From assembly GCF_000350085.1 (NCBI RefSeq), contig NZ_CAUM01000040.1, positions 1-64,000 of the forward strand: a stretch of DNA of 64,000 bases, given 5' to 3'. The stretch's first letter is position 1. Each line of letters begins with the position of its first letter. Positions 41,780 to 51,362 of the stretch are shown piece by piece. A program made the translations under genes and the position numbers. Below the pieces are notes generated by a model. That model did not search any database, was not told the origin of the DNA, and saw only the letters and a list, made by a program, of their open reading frames with translations. This stretch comes from Mesorhizobium metallidurans STM 2683. GTDB lineage: Bacteria > Pseudomonadota > Alphaproteobacteria > Rhizobiales > Rhizobiaceae.

Positions 41780-42406
41780 TTACCCGCCGGCGGCCGAGAT
41801 GATGGCGTCGCGGTCGGTTTCGCCGGCCAGATCGATGCGGATCATCGTGCCCTCGCGCGCCGGCCTGCGCAATGCCGTGGCCCCATCGGGTGCCACGACC
41901 AGCAATCGTTTGTCTTCCCAGACCTGAAGTCTCGACCTGGAGATGCCGAGTTCCCCGGCCAGCAGACGCTCGAGGCGCAGGGATGTCGGCATTTCCAATT
42001 CGAGCTGAAGTTCCAGGGCGGTTGTCTTTTCCGGCCTGTCGCCGAGCATTTGCTTGCGAATGGTGACGTCGGGAAACTCCTCCGCGCGCCCGATCCTGCT
42101 TCGCAGCGCGACGACATCGAAGGCATGGCGACGCGCCAGGGCCGGTTCGTTGCTTTCGAGGGCCTGCAGCAAGGCCGGCTCGATGTCGCGGCGGTTGCAC
42201 CGCTCCAGGATGCCGAAATTCCAGGAATTGCCGCAATCGATGCAACGATAGATCAGCCAGGCGTCGATGCGCTTGCCGTTGGCGTTAACGCGGAATTTTT
42301 TGCTGCATTGATACGGCTTGCTGCCGCCGCAGCGATTGCAGTTGATGAGCGGTCGAGGCGCGGTTTTGGGCGCGATCGCCCAGCGGATACGCAGCAGGGC
42401 AGACAT
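41780..42406 (-). CDS. DUF1062 family protein
   Basis: The 208-residue protein has two zinc-ribbon-like Cys pairs (NCNRCGG at about 23-26 and YRCIDCGNSWN near 54-57) followed by the DUF1062 block ILERCNRRDIEPALLQALES. Its C-terminal half (LERLLAGELGISRSRLQVWE) looks like a short helix-turn region. The function of the family is unknown, though the zinc ribbon plus helical part suggests nucleic acid binding. It is convergent with typA. Confidence 0.85.
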   Translation of the reverse strand: MSALLRIRWAIAPKTAPRPLINCNRCGGSKPYQCSKKFRVNANGKRIDAWLIYRCIDCGNSWNFGILERCNRRDIEPALLQALESNEPALARRHAFDVVALRSRIGRAEEFPDVTIRKQMLGDRPEKTTALELQLELEMPTSLRLERLLAGELGISRSRLQVWEDKRLLVVAPDGATALRRPAREGTMIRIDLAGETDRDAIISAAGG

Positions 42407-42722
42407 GCCGATAAGCCCTTCCCGTCGGGAAGTTCGTCAGATCGGCGATGTCGAGATGCCCATGCAGGCACGGCGTGGCGAGAGGCTGCGGCAGTTGGAA
42501 ATCAGGCGTCGCGGCAGTGCGACAGTGGTTCAGCAATGCCAAACCGGTCTCGAACCGCCACCCTGAGGAACACATTGAATGAGACAGGCATCGCGAGTGC
42601 GAAGCCTTGCATTGTGTCGGGGGAGTTGACGAGACCGGCGGTTACTGAGGCAAAGTGAAGCTCGAAATGGGTGTCGGGACGGAACTTCTAGCCGTGAGAT
42701 GTTTGGCCGGCAAGCCTTTCCC
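42407..42722. other. Intergenic stretch without a recognised gene
   Basis: About 316 bases lie between DUF1062 and the YCII-domain gene. Only short frames are present, none with a Shine-Dalgarno or recognisable product. CCCTTCCCGTCGGGAAG (42418-42434) is a small inverted repeat near the DUF1062 promoter region. Confidence 0.4.
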
Positions 42723-43046
42723 TCACATCATGTCGATGATCGGCGCGATCTCGACGCTGAAGCCGGGGTCCGTCAGGATCGGGCAATCCTTGGCTTTGGC
42801 GACGGCATCGTCGATATCTTTCGCTTCGACGATCGTATAGCCGGCGGTCGGATTGCTGCCGCCATTGTTTTCAACCTTGCCGCTCGGCAGCACGGTCTTC
42901 GACATGCCGACCGGATTGCCGCCGTCGATCACGGCCGAGCCAAGCTTGGCATACCAGCCATTCCAGGCATCCATCGCTGCCTTCCGCTCGGCCTCGTCGG
43001 TCGGCATCTTGCCCGAGCCATGATAGACGTAGAGAAATTTCGCCAT
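42723..43046 (-). CDS. YCII-related domain protein
   Basis: The 107-residue product starts MAKFLYVYHGSGKMPTDEAE and has the YCII/DGPF layout: AAMDAWNGWYAKLGSAVIDG near residue 23, PTAGYTIVEAKDIDDAVAKA near 67, and the closing FSVEIAPIIDM. AGGGAGG precedes the ATG. The fold is a ferredoxin-like dimer related to chlorite/muconolactone enzymes; activity is unknown. Confidence 0.88.
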   Translation of the reverse strand: MAKFLYVYHGSGKMPTDEAERKAAMDAWNGWYAKLGSAVIDGGNPVGMSKTVLPSGKVENNGGSNPTAGYTIVEAKDIDDAVAKAKDCPILTDPGFSVEIAPIIDMM

Positions 43047-43183
43047 GTTCTCCTCCCTTGATCAGCAGCATCGAACCGGCACGCGGTCATGCCGCATGCG
43101 CATCATCGGACCAAACCGGCCAACAAGCAACGAGAATGCGCAATAGCTAATATACGGTGCAATTGGCTTGCGGACGTTCCGCC

Positions 43184-43753
43184 TCACCGCGCCATGGCGT
43201 GGTATTCGTCGTTCGGCCGCATGTCGATCGCCGCCGCCACCCGGTTCGACATGTTGAAGAAGGCGGCGGTCGAGGCGATGTCCCAGATGTCGCGGTCGGA
43301 AAAGCCAGCCTGGCGAAGTGCGGCCCGATCGGCCTCGACGATCCTGGCCGGCTCTTCGGTCAGTTTGACCGCGAATTCGAGCATTGCCCTTTGCCTGTCG
43401 GAAAGATCGGCGGCGCGGAAATTCATCACCATCATCTCGCCGAAGGCCGGGTCGCCGGAAAGCTGGCGCACCGCCGCGCCATGGGCGACCAGGCAATAGT
43501 AACAGTGGTTGACGCAGGAGACGGCCACCGCGATCATCTCGCGCTCCAGCTTCGACAACCCCGACTCGCCCAGCATCAGATCGTTGTACATGTCGGTGAA
43601 GGCGCGCAGCTTCTTCTCGTCGAAGGCGTAGGCTTTGAGCACGTTGGGAACGAGGCCAAGTTTCTCCTCGCATTTGGCGAAATAGGCCTTCGTTGCTTCG
43701 CTCAGTTCCGCCTGCGCGAGGTCAAGCGCGGTAATCCTGCCTGTCATGGACAC
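43184..43753 (-). CDS. Peroxidase-related AhpD-like protein
   Basis: The 189-residue protein is of the carboxymuconolactone decarboxylase/AhpD superfamily, in the 'uncharacterised peroxidase-related' branch. The redox motif is VNHCYYCLVAHG, with Cys84, Cys87 and His91. An IAVAVSC helix precedes it, and the C-terminal helices end NRVAAAIDMRPNDEYHAMAR, all typical. It may reduce peroxides with a cysteine pair. A second in-frame ATG at 43747 is equally possible as start. Confidence 0.88.
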   Translation of the reverse strand: MSMTGRITALDLAQAELSEATKAYFAKCEEKLGLVPNVLKAYAFDEKKLRAFTDMYNDLMLGESGLSKLEREMIAVAVSCVNHCYYCLVAHGAAVRQLSGDPAFGEMMVMNFRAADLSDRQRAMLEFAVKLTEEPARIVEADRAALRQAGFSDRDIWDIASTAAFFNMSNRVAAAIDMRPNDEYHAMAR

Positions 43754-43884
43754 GCCTCCTTATCATTCATCCGTGATCTGCGCCGATTTCCGACATTTCG
43801 TCGCAAGCCGTCAAACCTTTGTCGCCAAACACCGGTCATCTGCTACCATAGTTGCAAAAGCATGTGACGGGAGGGATTGGCATC

Positions 43885-46800
43885 ATGGCTAGCGTGAAAT
43901 TCGCAGCTAAGTCGAAGAAAAAAGCCACCGCAGCGGCGAAAATGGAGGAAAGGCCGGCCAGGCTTGCCGACTATCTGCTCGCCCGCGCGCCGGCGGAAGA
44001 CATTGCCGCCTACGATGCCGCCGACCTCGAACGCGCCGCGGATCTGGCGGGCCATGCGGTCGCTAGCCATGGAAAAGGCGAGTGCGTCGTCGCCGTCGAT
44101 GCCGATTCCGGCGTCGCTCGCGACGGTCGTCCGATCACGGTCATCACTGTCGTCAACGACAATATGCCGTTCCTGTTCGATTCCATCCTCGGCGAGATCA
44201 CCGAGACTGCCGGAGAACCGACCCTGGTCACCCATCCCGTCATCGTGGTGCGCCACGGCAAGGACGGCGTCGAGGAAATTCTCGGCGATGGCAGCGCCGC
44301 CAAGGAGGACAGCGCTCACGACCGGCTGAGCGTGGTCCATGTCCATATCCCCCGCCTCGCCGCGGAGCAGGCGGATGCATTGGCGCAGCGGCTGCGCAAG
44401 TTGCTCAACCAGGTCCGGGCCGCCGTCAGCGACTGGAAGCCGATGCTTGCCAGGCTCGACCAGGCGATCTCCGAGTTCCGCTATTCGGCGGTGCCGCTCG
44501 ACAAGAAGAGCGTCGCCGAAGCCATCGCCTTCCTGGAGTGGCTGCGCGACGACAATTTCACCTTCCTCGGCATGCGCGAGTTCAAATACACCGGCGGCGA
44601 GGAGAGCGGCACGCTGGAGCGCGCCGAAAAGCCCGGTCTCGGCATCCTGTCCGACCCGGACGTACTGGTGCTGAGGCGCGGCACCGAAGCGGTGACGACG
44701 ACGCCGGAAATCCGCGCCTTCCTGCATGGGCCGGAACCGCTGATCGTCACCAAGGCCAATGCCAAGTCTTCCGTCCACCGCCGCATCTATCTCGATTACA
44801 TCGGCATCAAGACCTACACCGCCAAGGGCGCGCTTGCCGGCGAATTGCGTATCGTCGGCCTGTTCACCTCGACCGCCTACACGCGCTCGGTAATGAAGAT
44901 CCCCTATCTCAGGTCGAAGGCCGAAACCGTCATCGCCAAATCCGGTTTCGACCGGCACGACCATTCCGGCAAGGCACTGATCAATGTGCTGGAGAGCTAT
45001 CCGCGCGACGAACTGTTCCAGGTTCCGATTCCGATCCTGAAAAAGCACGCCGCAGCCATTCTCGGCCTGATCGAGCGGCCGCGCGTCAGGGCGCTGGTAC
45101 GCGCCGACCAGTTCGACCGCTTCGTCTCGATCCTCGTCTTCGTGCCCCGCGACCGCTATGACAGCGTCGTGCGCGAGAAGATCGGCACCTATCTCAAGAC
45201 GGTGTTCGAAGGCCGGCTGTCGGCCTATTACCCGGCCTTTCCGGAGGGCGGGCTGGCGCGCGTCCATTTCATCATCGGCCGTTCCGGCGGCAAGACACCG
45301 AAGGTCGAGCAGGCAGCCATCGAGGCGGCGGTTCGCGACATCGTGCGCACCTGGGAAGACGCGCTGTCCGAGGCAGCGGAAGCCGGCGGCAGCGACCAGT
45401 CGCTGAAGAGCATTGCGGCGCGATTCCCCGAGAGCTACCGCGATTCCTTCAGCGCGACTGTCGCGCTGGCCGATGCCAGGCGGATTGCCGGGATCGATGC
45501 CGGCAATCCGATCGCCATCGACTATTACCGCCATGCCGGCGAGAAGCCGCATCAGGCGGCGCTCAAGATCTATCACCATGGCAGCCCGGTGGCGCTCTCC
45601 AGGCGGGTGCCGGTGCTGGAGAACATCGGCTTCCGCGTCATCAGCGAGCGCACCTTCGAGGTCGGCGACGAGGCCTCAGGCATGATCAATAGTGATCAGC
45701 CGGGCATGGTCTTCATCCACGACATGGAGCTCGAAAACAGCTACGGTAAGCCGATCGACCTTAGCGACGGCGGCGCGCTGTTCGAGGACGCGTTCCTGTC
45801 GGTGTGGCGCGGCGACATCGACAATGACGGCTATAACGGGCTTGCCCAGACGGCCGGCCTGTGGTCGGGTGAGGTCACCATCCTGCGCGCCTATGGCCGC
45901 TATCTGCAGCAGGCAGGCATTCCCCAGAGCCAGGATTTCATCGCCGCCGCACTCAACCGCTATCCCGACATCGCGCGCGGCCTGCACGCGCTGTTCGTCG
46001 CCCGTCTCGGACCGACGGCCGAGGGCGAAGGCGCGGTGGCGGCCAAGCATCTCAAGGCCAAGATCAGGGATGCGCTGGAAGAGGTGCCCAACATCGATGA
46101 CGACACCATCATCCGCCGCTATCTCAATTTGATCGAAGCCTCGCTGCGCACCAATCATTTCGTTGCCGATACGAAAGCAAAAGGCCAATCGCTGGCGATC
46201 AAGCTCGACTCGCAAGCGGTCGATGGCTTGCCGGCGCCGCGGCCGTGGCGCGAGATCTTCGTCTACGGGTCCGAGGTCGAGGGCGTGCATCTGCGCTTCG
46301 GCCCGGTCGCGCGCGGCGGCTTGCGCTGGTCGGACCGCGCCCAGGACTACCGCACCGAGGTGCTCGGCCTGGTCAAGGCACAGCAGGTCAAGAACGCCGT
46401 GATCGTGCCGGTCGGCGCCAAGGGCGGCTTTTATCCGAAGAAGCTGCCGATGAGCGCCGGCCGCGACGCCATCCTTGAAGCGGGCACCTCGGCCTACAAG
46501 AACTTTGTCTCGAGCCTGTTGTCGATCACCGACAATATCGGCCTGGACGGTGTCATCCCGCCCTCTGACGTGGTCAGGCGCGACCACGACGATCCCTATT
46601 TCGTCGTCGCCGCCGACAAGGGCACGGCGACCTTCTCCGACATCGCTAATGCGATCAGCGAAAAGCGCGGCTTCTGGCTCGACGACGCCTTCGCCAGCGG
46701 CGGCTCGGCCGGCTACGACCACAAGAAAATGGGCATCACCGCCAAGGGCGCATGGGAAGCGGTGAAGCGGCATTTCCGCGAGATGAACCGCGATATCCAG

Positions 46801-48699
46801 ACCTCACCCTTCACCGTCGTCGGCGTCGGCGACATGTCGGGCGATGTGTTCGGCAACGGCATGCTCCTATCACCACAGACAAGGCTGATCGCCGCCTTCG
46901 ACCATCGCGACATCTTCATCGATCCCGATCCTGACATGGCGGCCTCGATGGCGGAGCGCAAACGCATGTTTGATCTGCCGCGTTCGAGCTGGCAGGACTA
47001 CGACAAGACCAAGCTGTCGGAAGGCGGCGTCATCGTCTCGCGCAGCCAGAAGTCGATCACGCTGCCGCCGGCCGCGGCCGCGGCGATAGGTCTGGCCAAG
47101 ACGACCGCCTCGCCGGTCGAGATCATGAGCGCCATCCTCAAGGCGCCGGTCGACCTTTTGTGGTTCGGCGGCATCGGCACGTATCTGCGGGCATCGACAG
47201 AAACGAACGCGGATGCCGGCGACCGCGCCAACGACGCCATTCGGGTGGCCGCGCTCGACGTGCGCGCCAAGGTCATCGGCGAGGGCGCCAATCTCGGCGT
47301 GACGCAGCGCGCCCGCATCGAATTCGGACTGAATGGCGGCCGCTGCAATTCCGACGCCATCGACAATTCAGGCGGCGTCAACTGCTCCGACGTCGAGGTC
47401 AACATCAAGATCGCGCTGGCCTCGGCCATGCGCAAGGGAGCGCTGACGCGGCCAGTGCGCAACAAATTGCTGGCCGAGATGACCGATGAGGTCGGCTCGC
47501 TCGTGCTGTCCAACAATTACCAGCAGACGCTAGCGCTGTCGGTTGCCCGCAAGCGCGGCCTGGCCGACATTGCGCATCAGAGTCGTTTCATGACGGCGCT
47601 GGAAGCGCGGGGCCTGCTCGACCGAGCCGTCGAGACGCTGCCGTCTCCCGCGGCGCTTGCCGAGCGTGAAGCGCGCGGCGAGCCGCTGACCAGGGCCGAG
47701 CTCGGCGTGCTGCTCGCCTATGCCAAGATCGTTCTCTTCTCCGACATCGTCGCCAGCGACGTGCCGGACGATCCGCATTTCGACAATGACCTGATGGGCT
47801 ATTTCCCGGACCGCATGGCGAAGAAATATGCGGCCGAGATCCACGGCCATCGCCTGCGCCGCGAGATCATCGCCCGTGTCGTCGCCAACGATCTGGTCAA
47901 TCGTGGCGGCCCCTCCTTCGTCAACCGGCTGCAGGAAGCGACCGGACGCACGGCAGCCGACGTGGTGCGGACCTTCGCGGTTGTCCGCGACGGCTTTGCG
48001 CTGCCGGCGCTCTATCTGGAGATCGACGCGCTCGACAATCAGATCGACGGCCAGGCGCAGCTCGACCTCTACCAGTCTGTTAGCCGGCTTATCTATGTGA
48101 CCAGCGGCTGGTATCTGAAGAACGACACCGGCACTGCACCGCTCGGTCAGCGGATCGCCGAATTGCAGGAGGCGCGCAAGGCGCTCGAACCGAAACTCGT
48201 TTCGCTGCTGCCGGCCTATTCGCGCGAACGGATCGAGGAGCGGCGGCACAGCCTGTTCAAGGGCGGCGCGCCGGAACGGCTGGCCGGACAATTGGCGCTG
48301 AGCGAGGTGGGGGAACTCATCCCCGACATCGCTCTGGCGGCACGGACGGCGAATGCCGACATCGTTGCCACCGCGAAGGTGTTTTTCGCGGTCAGCGATG
48401 CCTTCCGCATCCCGCGTGTCGAGGAAGCGGCGCGATCGATCTCGCCATCGGACTATTACGATCAATTGGCGCTTTCCCGCGCCACCGACACGATCGGCGC
48501 TGCCCGGCGCGGCATCGCGGTGGCCGCACTCACCGGCCACGCCAAGGCGGCGGACCTGGTGGCGGCATGGCTGGAGGCCGGCGGCGAGCGGGTAGCACGC
48601 ATCCGCGAGCGGCTGCAGGCGCTGACCGAAGGCGGCGAGATCACGGTGTCGCGGCTGTCCGTGGCGTCAGGGCTGATGAGCGATTTGGCGGGGATGTGA
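43885..48699 (+). CDS. gdhB: NAD-specific glutamate dehydrogenase, 180 kDa class
   Basis: The 1604-residue protein oxidises L-glutamate to 2-oxoglutarate and ammonia with NAD, a catabolic step linking amino acids to the TCA cycle. The N-terminal ~700 residues are the regulatory part (VVNDNMPFLFDSILGEITET near 90; LEWLRDDNFTFLGMREFKYT near 215). The catalytic Bac_GDH region follows, with RFGPVARGGLRWSDRAQDYR and IVPVGAKGGFYPKKLP carrying catalytic Lys846, then GVGDMSGDVFGNGMLLS and LWFGGIGTYLRAS. Length is normal for the large class. ATG 43885 has GGGAGGG upstream; the in-frame ATG at 43852 has none. The gene is monocistronic. The symbol follows usage for this class. Confidence 0.95.
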   Translation: MASVKFAAKSKKKATAAAKMEERPARLADYLLARAPAEDIAAYDAADLERAADLAGHAVASHGKGECVVAVDADSGVARDGRPITVITVVNDNMPFLFDSILGEITETAGEPTLVTHPVIVVRHGKDGVEEILGDGSAAKEDSAHDRLSVVHVHIPRLAAEQADALAQRLRKLLNQVRAAVSDWKPMLARLDQAISEFRYSAVPLDKKSVAEAIAFLEWLRDDNFTFLGMREFKYTGGEESGTLERAEKPGLGILSDPDVLVLRRGTEAVTTTPEIRAFLHGPEPLIVTKANAKSSVHRRIYLDYIGIKTYTAKGALAGELRIVGLFTSTAYTRSVMKIPYLRSKAETVIAKSGFDRHDHSGKALINVLESYPRDELFQVPIPILKKHAAAILGLIERPRVRALVRADQFDRFVSILVFVPRDRYDSVVREKIGTYLKTVFEGRLSAYYPAFPEGGLARVHFIIGRSGGKTPKVEQAAIEAAVRDIVRTWEDALSEAAEAGGSDQSLKSIAARFPESYRDSFSATVALADARRIAGIDAGNPIAIDYYRHAGEKPHQAALKIYHHGSPVALSRRVPVLENIGFRVISERTFEVGDEASGMINSDQPGMVFIHDMELENSYGKPIDLSDGGALFEDAFLSVWRGDIDNDGYNGLAQTAGLWSGEVTILRAYGRYLQQAGIPQSQDFIAAALNRYPDIARGLHALFVARLGPTAEGEGAVAAKHLKAKIRDALEEVPNIDDDTIIRRYLNLIEASLRTNHFVADTKAKGQSLAIKLDSQAVDGLPAPRPWREIFVYGSEVEGVHLRFGPVARGGLRWSDRAQDYRTEVLGLVKAQQVKNAVIVPVGAKGGFYPKKLPMSAGRDAILEAGTSAYKNFVSSLLSITDNIGLDGVIPPSDVVRRDHDDPYFVVAADKGTATFSDIANAISEKRGFWLDDAFASGGSAGYDHKKMGITAKGAWEAVKRHFREMNRDIQTSPFTVVGVGDMSGDVFGNGMLLSPQTRLIAAFDHRDIFIDPDPDMAASMAERKRMFDLPRSSWQDYDKTKLSEGGVIVSRSQKSITLPPAAAAAIGLAKTTASPVEIMSAILKAPVDLLWFGGIGTYLRASTETNADAGDRANDAIRVAALDVRAKVIGEGANLGVTQRARIEFGLNGGRCNSDAIDNSGGVNCSDVEVNIKIALASAMRKGALTRPVRNKLLAEMTDEVGSLVLSNNYQQTLALSVARKRGLADIAHQSRFMTALEARGLLDRAVETLPSPAALAEREARGEPLTRAELGVLLAYAKIVLFSDIVASDVPDDPHFDNDLMGYFPDRMAKKYAAEIHGHRLRREIIARVVANDLVNRGGPSFVNRLQEATGRTAADVVRTFAVVRDGFALPALYLEIDALDNQIDGQAQLDLYQSVSRLIYVTSGWYLKNDTGTAPLGQRIAELQEARKALEPKLVSLLPAYSRERIEERRHSLFKGGAPERLAGQLALSEVGELIPDIALAARTANADIVATAKVFFAVSDAFRIPRVEEAARSISPSDYYDQLALSRATDTIGAARRGIAVAALTGHAKAADLVAAWLEAGGERVARIRERLQALTEGGEITVSRLSVASGLMSDLAGM

Positions 48700-48873
48700 A
48701 CCAACTCGCCTCTCAGTGCTGGCGCTGCCCGTCATCCGGCCGCTGCCGACCTTGCGATCGCTTCGGCCAATGGCTTCGCATGCTGACGCAACACGCGATG
48801 GAATGAAGCGATGATCGCCACACGCATTATCGATGCGTGTGGCTCTTTAACCAATGCTCTAGCGTCTACAAGC

Positions 48874-51018
48874 TCACCAGGAATGTTTGAGCGTGCCGAC
48901 GACCTTGAGCCGGTCGCCGTAAAATTCGGTCCCGTAATAGCTGGTTGTCAGATATTTTCGGTCGAACAGGTTCGTTGCGTTCAAGGCCAACGTCACGTCC
49001 TTCGTCACTTTGTAGCTTATTGCCGCATCCACGAGTGCGTAGCCGCCAACCGAAATCGTGTTCGCGTCGTCCCCGTAGGTTTGTCCGATATAGCGCAGCC
49101 CACCGCCAATGGTCAGGTCGCCACGCCGTCCTTCCTCCGGAAGCGTATAGTCAAGCCAGGCCGACGCCAGGTGGCGAGGAACACGCTGCGGCCGATTACC
49201 GACATTCCCGCCAATGCCGTCTTCCAGGATTTCGGCATCCCAGTAGGAATAGGCAAGCGTCAGGTTCAGGTTTTCCGCGATAGCGGCCTTGCCCTCGAGT
49301 TCGATGCCGCGGACGCCAACCTTGCCGATCTGCTGCTGGACCAGAGGGGTGACATAGGTCGGAACATTGGTTTGGGTAAGATCGAAGACCGCAGCCGTGA
49401 ACAGACCATCGAAGCCATCGGGCTTGTACTTGATGCCTGCCTCATACTGCTTGCCCTCTTGAGGCTTCAGCGAACCCGAGACCGCATATTCGTTGGCGCT
49501 TGGCGCCACGAGCGGCTGGAAACTTTCCGAATAGTTGGCGTAGACCGCGAGGTTCGGGGTAAATTTGTAGGTCAGGCCGGCACGTTTGGTGAAGGCAGAT
49601 GCCGTGTCGTCATCCTGCGTTCCCGAGTCGAGATAGTCAGCTATCGTATGGACACGGTCCCAGCGCCCGCCGAGGGTGACGATCCAGCGGTCATCAAACG
49701 TCAATTGCTCCTGGGCATAGACACCAACCGCCTGCTGCTTGACCCGCCAGTTTACGTAAGGGCCGAGATTGATGCAGGAGAGACCGCAATAGGTCGGATT
49801 GTTGATGTCGATGGGACCGGCGGTGCCGAAGAGGATCTTTTCGCGGGTGTCGTCGTTGGCGTAGTCGACGCCGACCAGCGTCTTGCTGTCGATCCCGTCC
49901 CAGCCCGTATCGTATTGCAACTGATTGTCGAAGGCATAGCGGTTGGACATGCCGTCGACGGAAAATGCCGTGCGGTTCGCGGTGGGATCAAGCGACGCGC
50001 CGTAGATCTCGGCGTAATCGAGGCTCAAATGCGTGTAGCGAGCATTGGAGCGAAACGTGAGGTTCTCGTTGAACTCATGCTCGAACTGGTAGCCGATATC
50101 GACCTGCTCGGTGTTGAAGCGGTTGAAATCCGGCTCGCCCAGGAATGTGCCGATGTCGATATTGGCACCGGTCGGGAAGCCGCGTGCGCCTGTGCCGTTT
50201 CGCTTGTAATAGTCAGTCAGGATGGTGAGCGACGTTCCTTCCTCAGGCTTGATGGTCAACGCGGGCGCAATGTAAAGCCGATCATCATTGGAATAATCCC
50301 ATCCTTGATCGCCATCCTTGGCCAGCCCGGTGAGCCGATAGGTCCACACGCCATCGGGATCGATCGGCCCGCCAAAATCAACGCCGACCTCTTTGGTGCC
50401 GTCGCCATAAGACGTGTAGATCTCCCCCTGCTTCTCGTCCAGAGGCCGCTTGGTGATTGCATTGACCAGGCCGCCAGGGCCGTTGAGTCCAAAAAGTGTC
50501 GATGTCGATCCCTTCAGGATCTCCACGCGCTGAAGCCCGTAAGGTTCGAGACGGCTGGCCGTGAACCAGGCGGGAATGCGCGCCGCCAAACCGTCGCGAT
50601 AGGTGCCGAGCGCTGTCTGGTCGAAACCACGGATACGAATATAGTCATATCGGTCATCGGTGCCGAACTCGTCGGTGAAGACGCTGGATGTGTAGGCTAT
50701 GGCCTGCTGGAGGCTTTCTACATGGCGCGCCTCCAGCTCTTTCTGGGTCACAACCGAAACCGAAGCGGGCACATCGACAATTGGCATCTCGGTCTTGGTG
50801 CCGGTCGCCGTATCCTCGGCAACGATGGTCGGATCGGGCCCGACAACACGATCCGACTTGCCGTCGACGACGATCGCTTGCAACTGAGTTGCGTCGTCTG
50901 TCGAGCTGTCCTGGGCCCAGCCGATACCCGCCATTCCAAAGGATACCATCATCAATGCACTGCTCGCAATTAATCGCCTTGCCTGCGTGCGCGATAATGC
51001 TTGTCGACCAATCGTCAT
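48874..51018 (-). CDS. TonB-dependent siderophore receptor
   Basis: The 714-residue outer-membrane protein imports a ferric siderophore with TonB energy. A signal peptide ends near WAQDSS (residue 36). A plug domain follows (VPASVSVVTQKELEARHVES, YDYIRIRGFDQTALGTYRDG, VEILKGSTSTLFGLNGPGGL near 167), then a beta barrel closing with NATNLFDRKYLTTSYYGTEF and a C-terminal Trp. Its plug and barrel look like FhuA/FoxA-type hydroxamate receptors; the ligand is inferred only. No ABC transporter or regulator gene is adjacent, so the receptor is an orphan that must share a periplasmic system. Confidence 0.93.
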   Translation of the reverse strand: MTIGRQALSRTQARRLIASSALMMVSFGMAGIGWAQDSSTDDATQLQAIVVDGKSDRVVGPDPTIVAEDTATGTKTEMPIVDVPASVSVVTQKELEARHVESLQQAIAYTSSVFTDEFGTDDRYDYIRIRGFDQTALGTYRDGLAARIPAWFTASRLEPYGLQRVEILKGSTSTLFGLNGPGGLVNAITKRPLDEKQGEIYTSYGDGTKEVGVDFGGPIDPDGVWTYRLTGLAKDGDQGWDYSNDDRLYIAPALTIKPEEGTSLTILTDYYKRNGTGARGFPTGANIDIGTFLGEPDFNRFNTEQVDIGYQFEHEFNENLTFRSNARYTHLSLDYAEIYGASLDPTANRTAFSVDGMSNRYAFDNQLQYDTGWDGIDSKTLVGVDYANDDTREKILFGTAGPIDINNPTYCGLSCINLGPYVNWRVKQQAVGVYAQEQLTFDDRWIVTLGGRWDRVHTIADYLDSGTQDDDTASAFTKRAGLTYKFTPNLAVYANYSESFQPLVAPSANEYAVSGSLKPQEGKQYEAGIKYKPDGFDGLFTAAVFDLTQTNVPTYVTPLVQQQIGKVGVRGIELEGKAAIAENLNLTLAYSYWDAEILEDGIGGNVGNRPQRVPRHLASAWLDYTLPEEGRRGDLTIGGGLRYIGQTYGDDANTISVGGYALVDAAISYKVTKDVTLALNATNLFDRKYLTTSYYGTEFYGDRLKVVGTLKHSW

Positions 51019-51362
51019 CTCTTGTTCCCTGTCAGACCAATATCAAGCAGTTTGACCGGTCACCCTTCCGGCTCTGCGCGAGCGCAATTAGTCAAACCGG
51101 ACAAAAATAGTCAACTTAATAATCAAGAATTCGTGACTGGGAGGGTCGCCGCGAATCAGGGGTTGGGGTGCGGCGCCGGACCTTCCACAAGAGGAAGGTA
51201 GAGGCTTGGTCCGCGTAGCGGGCGAGAGCCAATTGCCTGGCTTTTCGAACGACGAACGCCTGGCAGGGCAATGAGGGCGGCACCAGGCTTCGTTCATTGC
51301 ATGAGCGCATGAAACATGCAGACATGGCGCCCGATTCGGGAACCGGTGCCGGGGGAATCATC
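51019..51362. other. Divergent spacer: receptor promoter region
   Basis: The 344 bases hold the promoters of the receptor (left) and the MFS gene (right). The first ~100 bases are AT-richer, with TTTGACCGGTCA near 51048 and GGACAAAAATAGTCAA near 51098. The latter is one base off TGA-N9-TCA, a pattern used by the rhizobial iron regulator RirA, so iron control is a weak inference. ACCTTCC/GGAAGGT at about 51179-51199 is a small hairpin. No gene is seen. Confidence 0.35.

Noticed and set aside
39762..42245. 827-codon open frame antisense to typA and DUF1062
   Set aside because: It is Arg/Asp/His-rich with no domain, no Shine-Dalgarno, and mirrors the codon bias of typA on the other strand.
42655..42840. 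61-codon frame overlapping the YCII-domain gene
   Set aside because: No Shine-Dalgarno and antisense to a clear gene.
43843..45579. 578-codon open frame antisense to the glutamate dehydrogenase gene
   Set aside because: Shadow frame of a GC-rich gene; composition and lack of family likeness speak against it.
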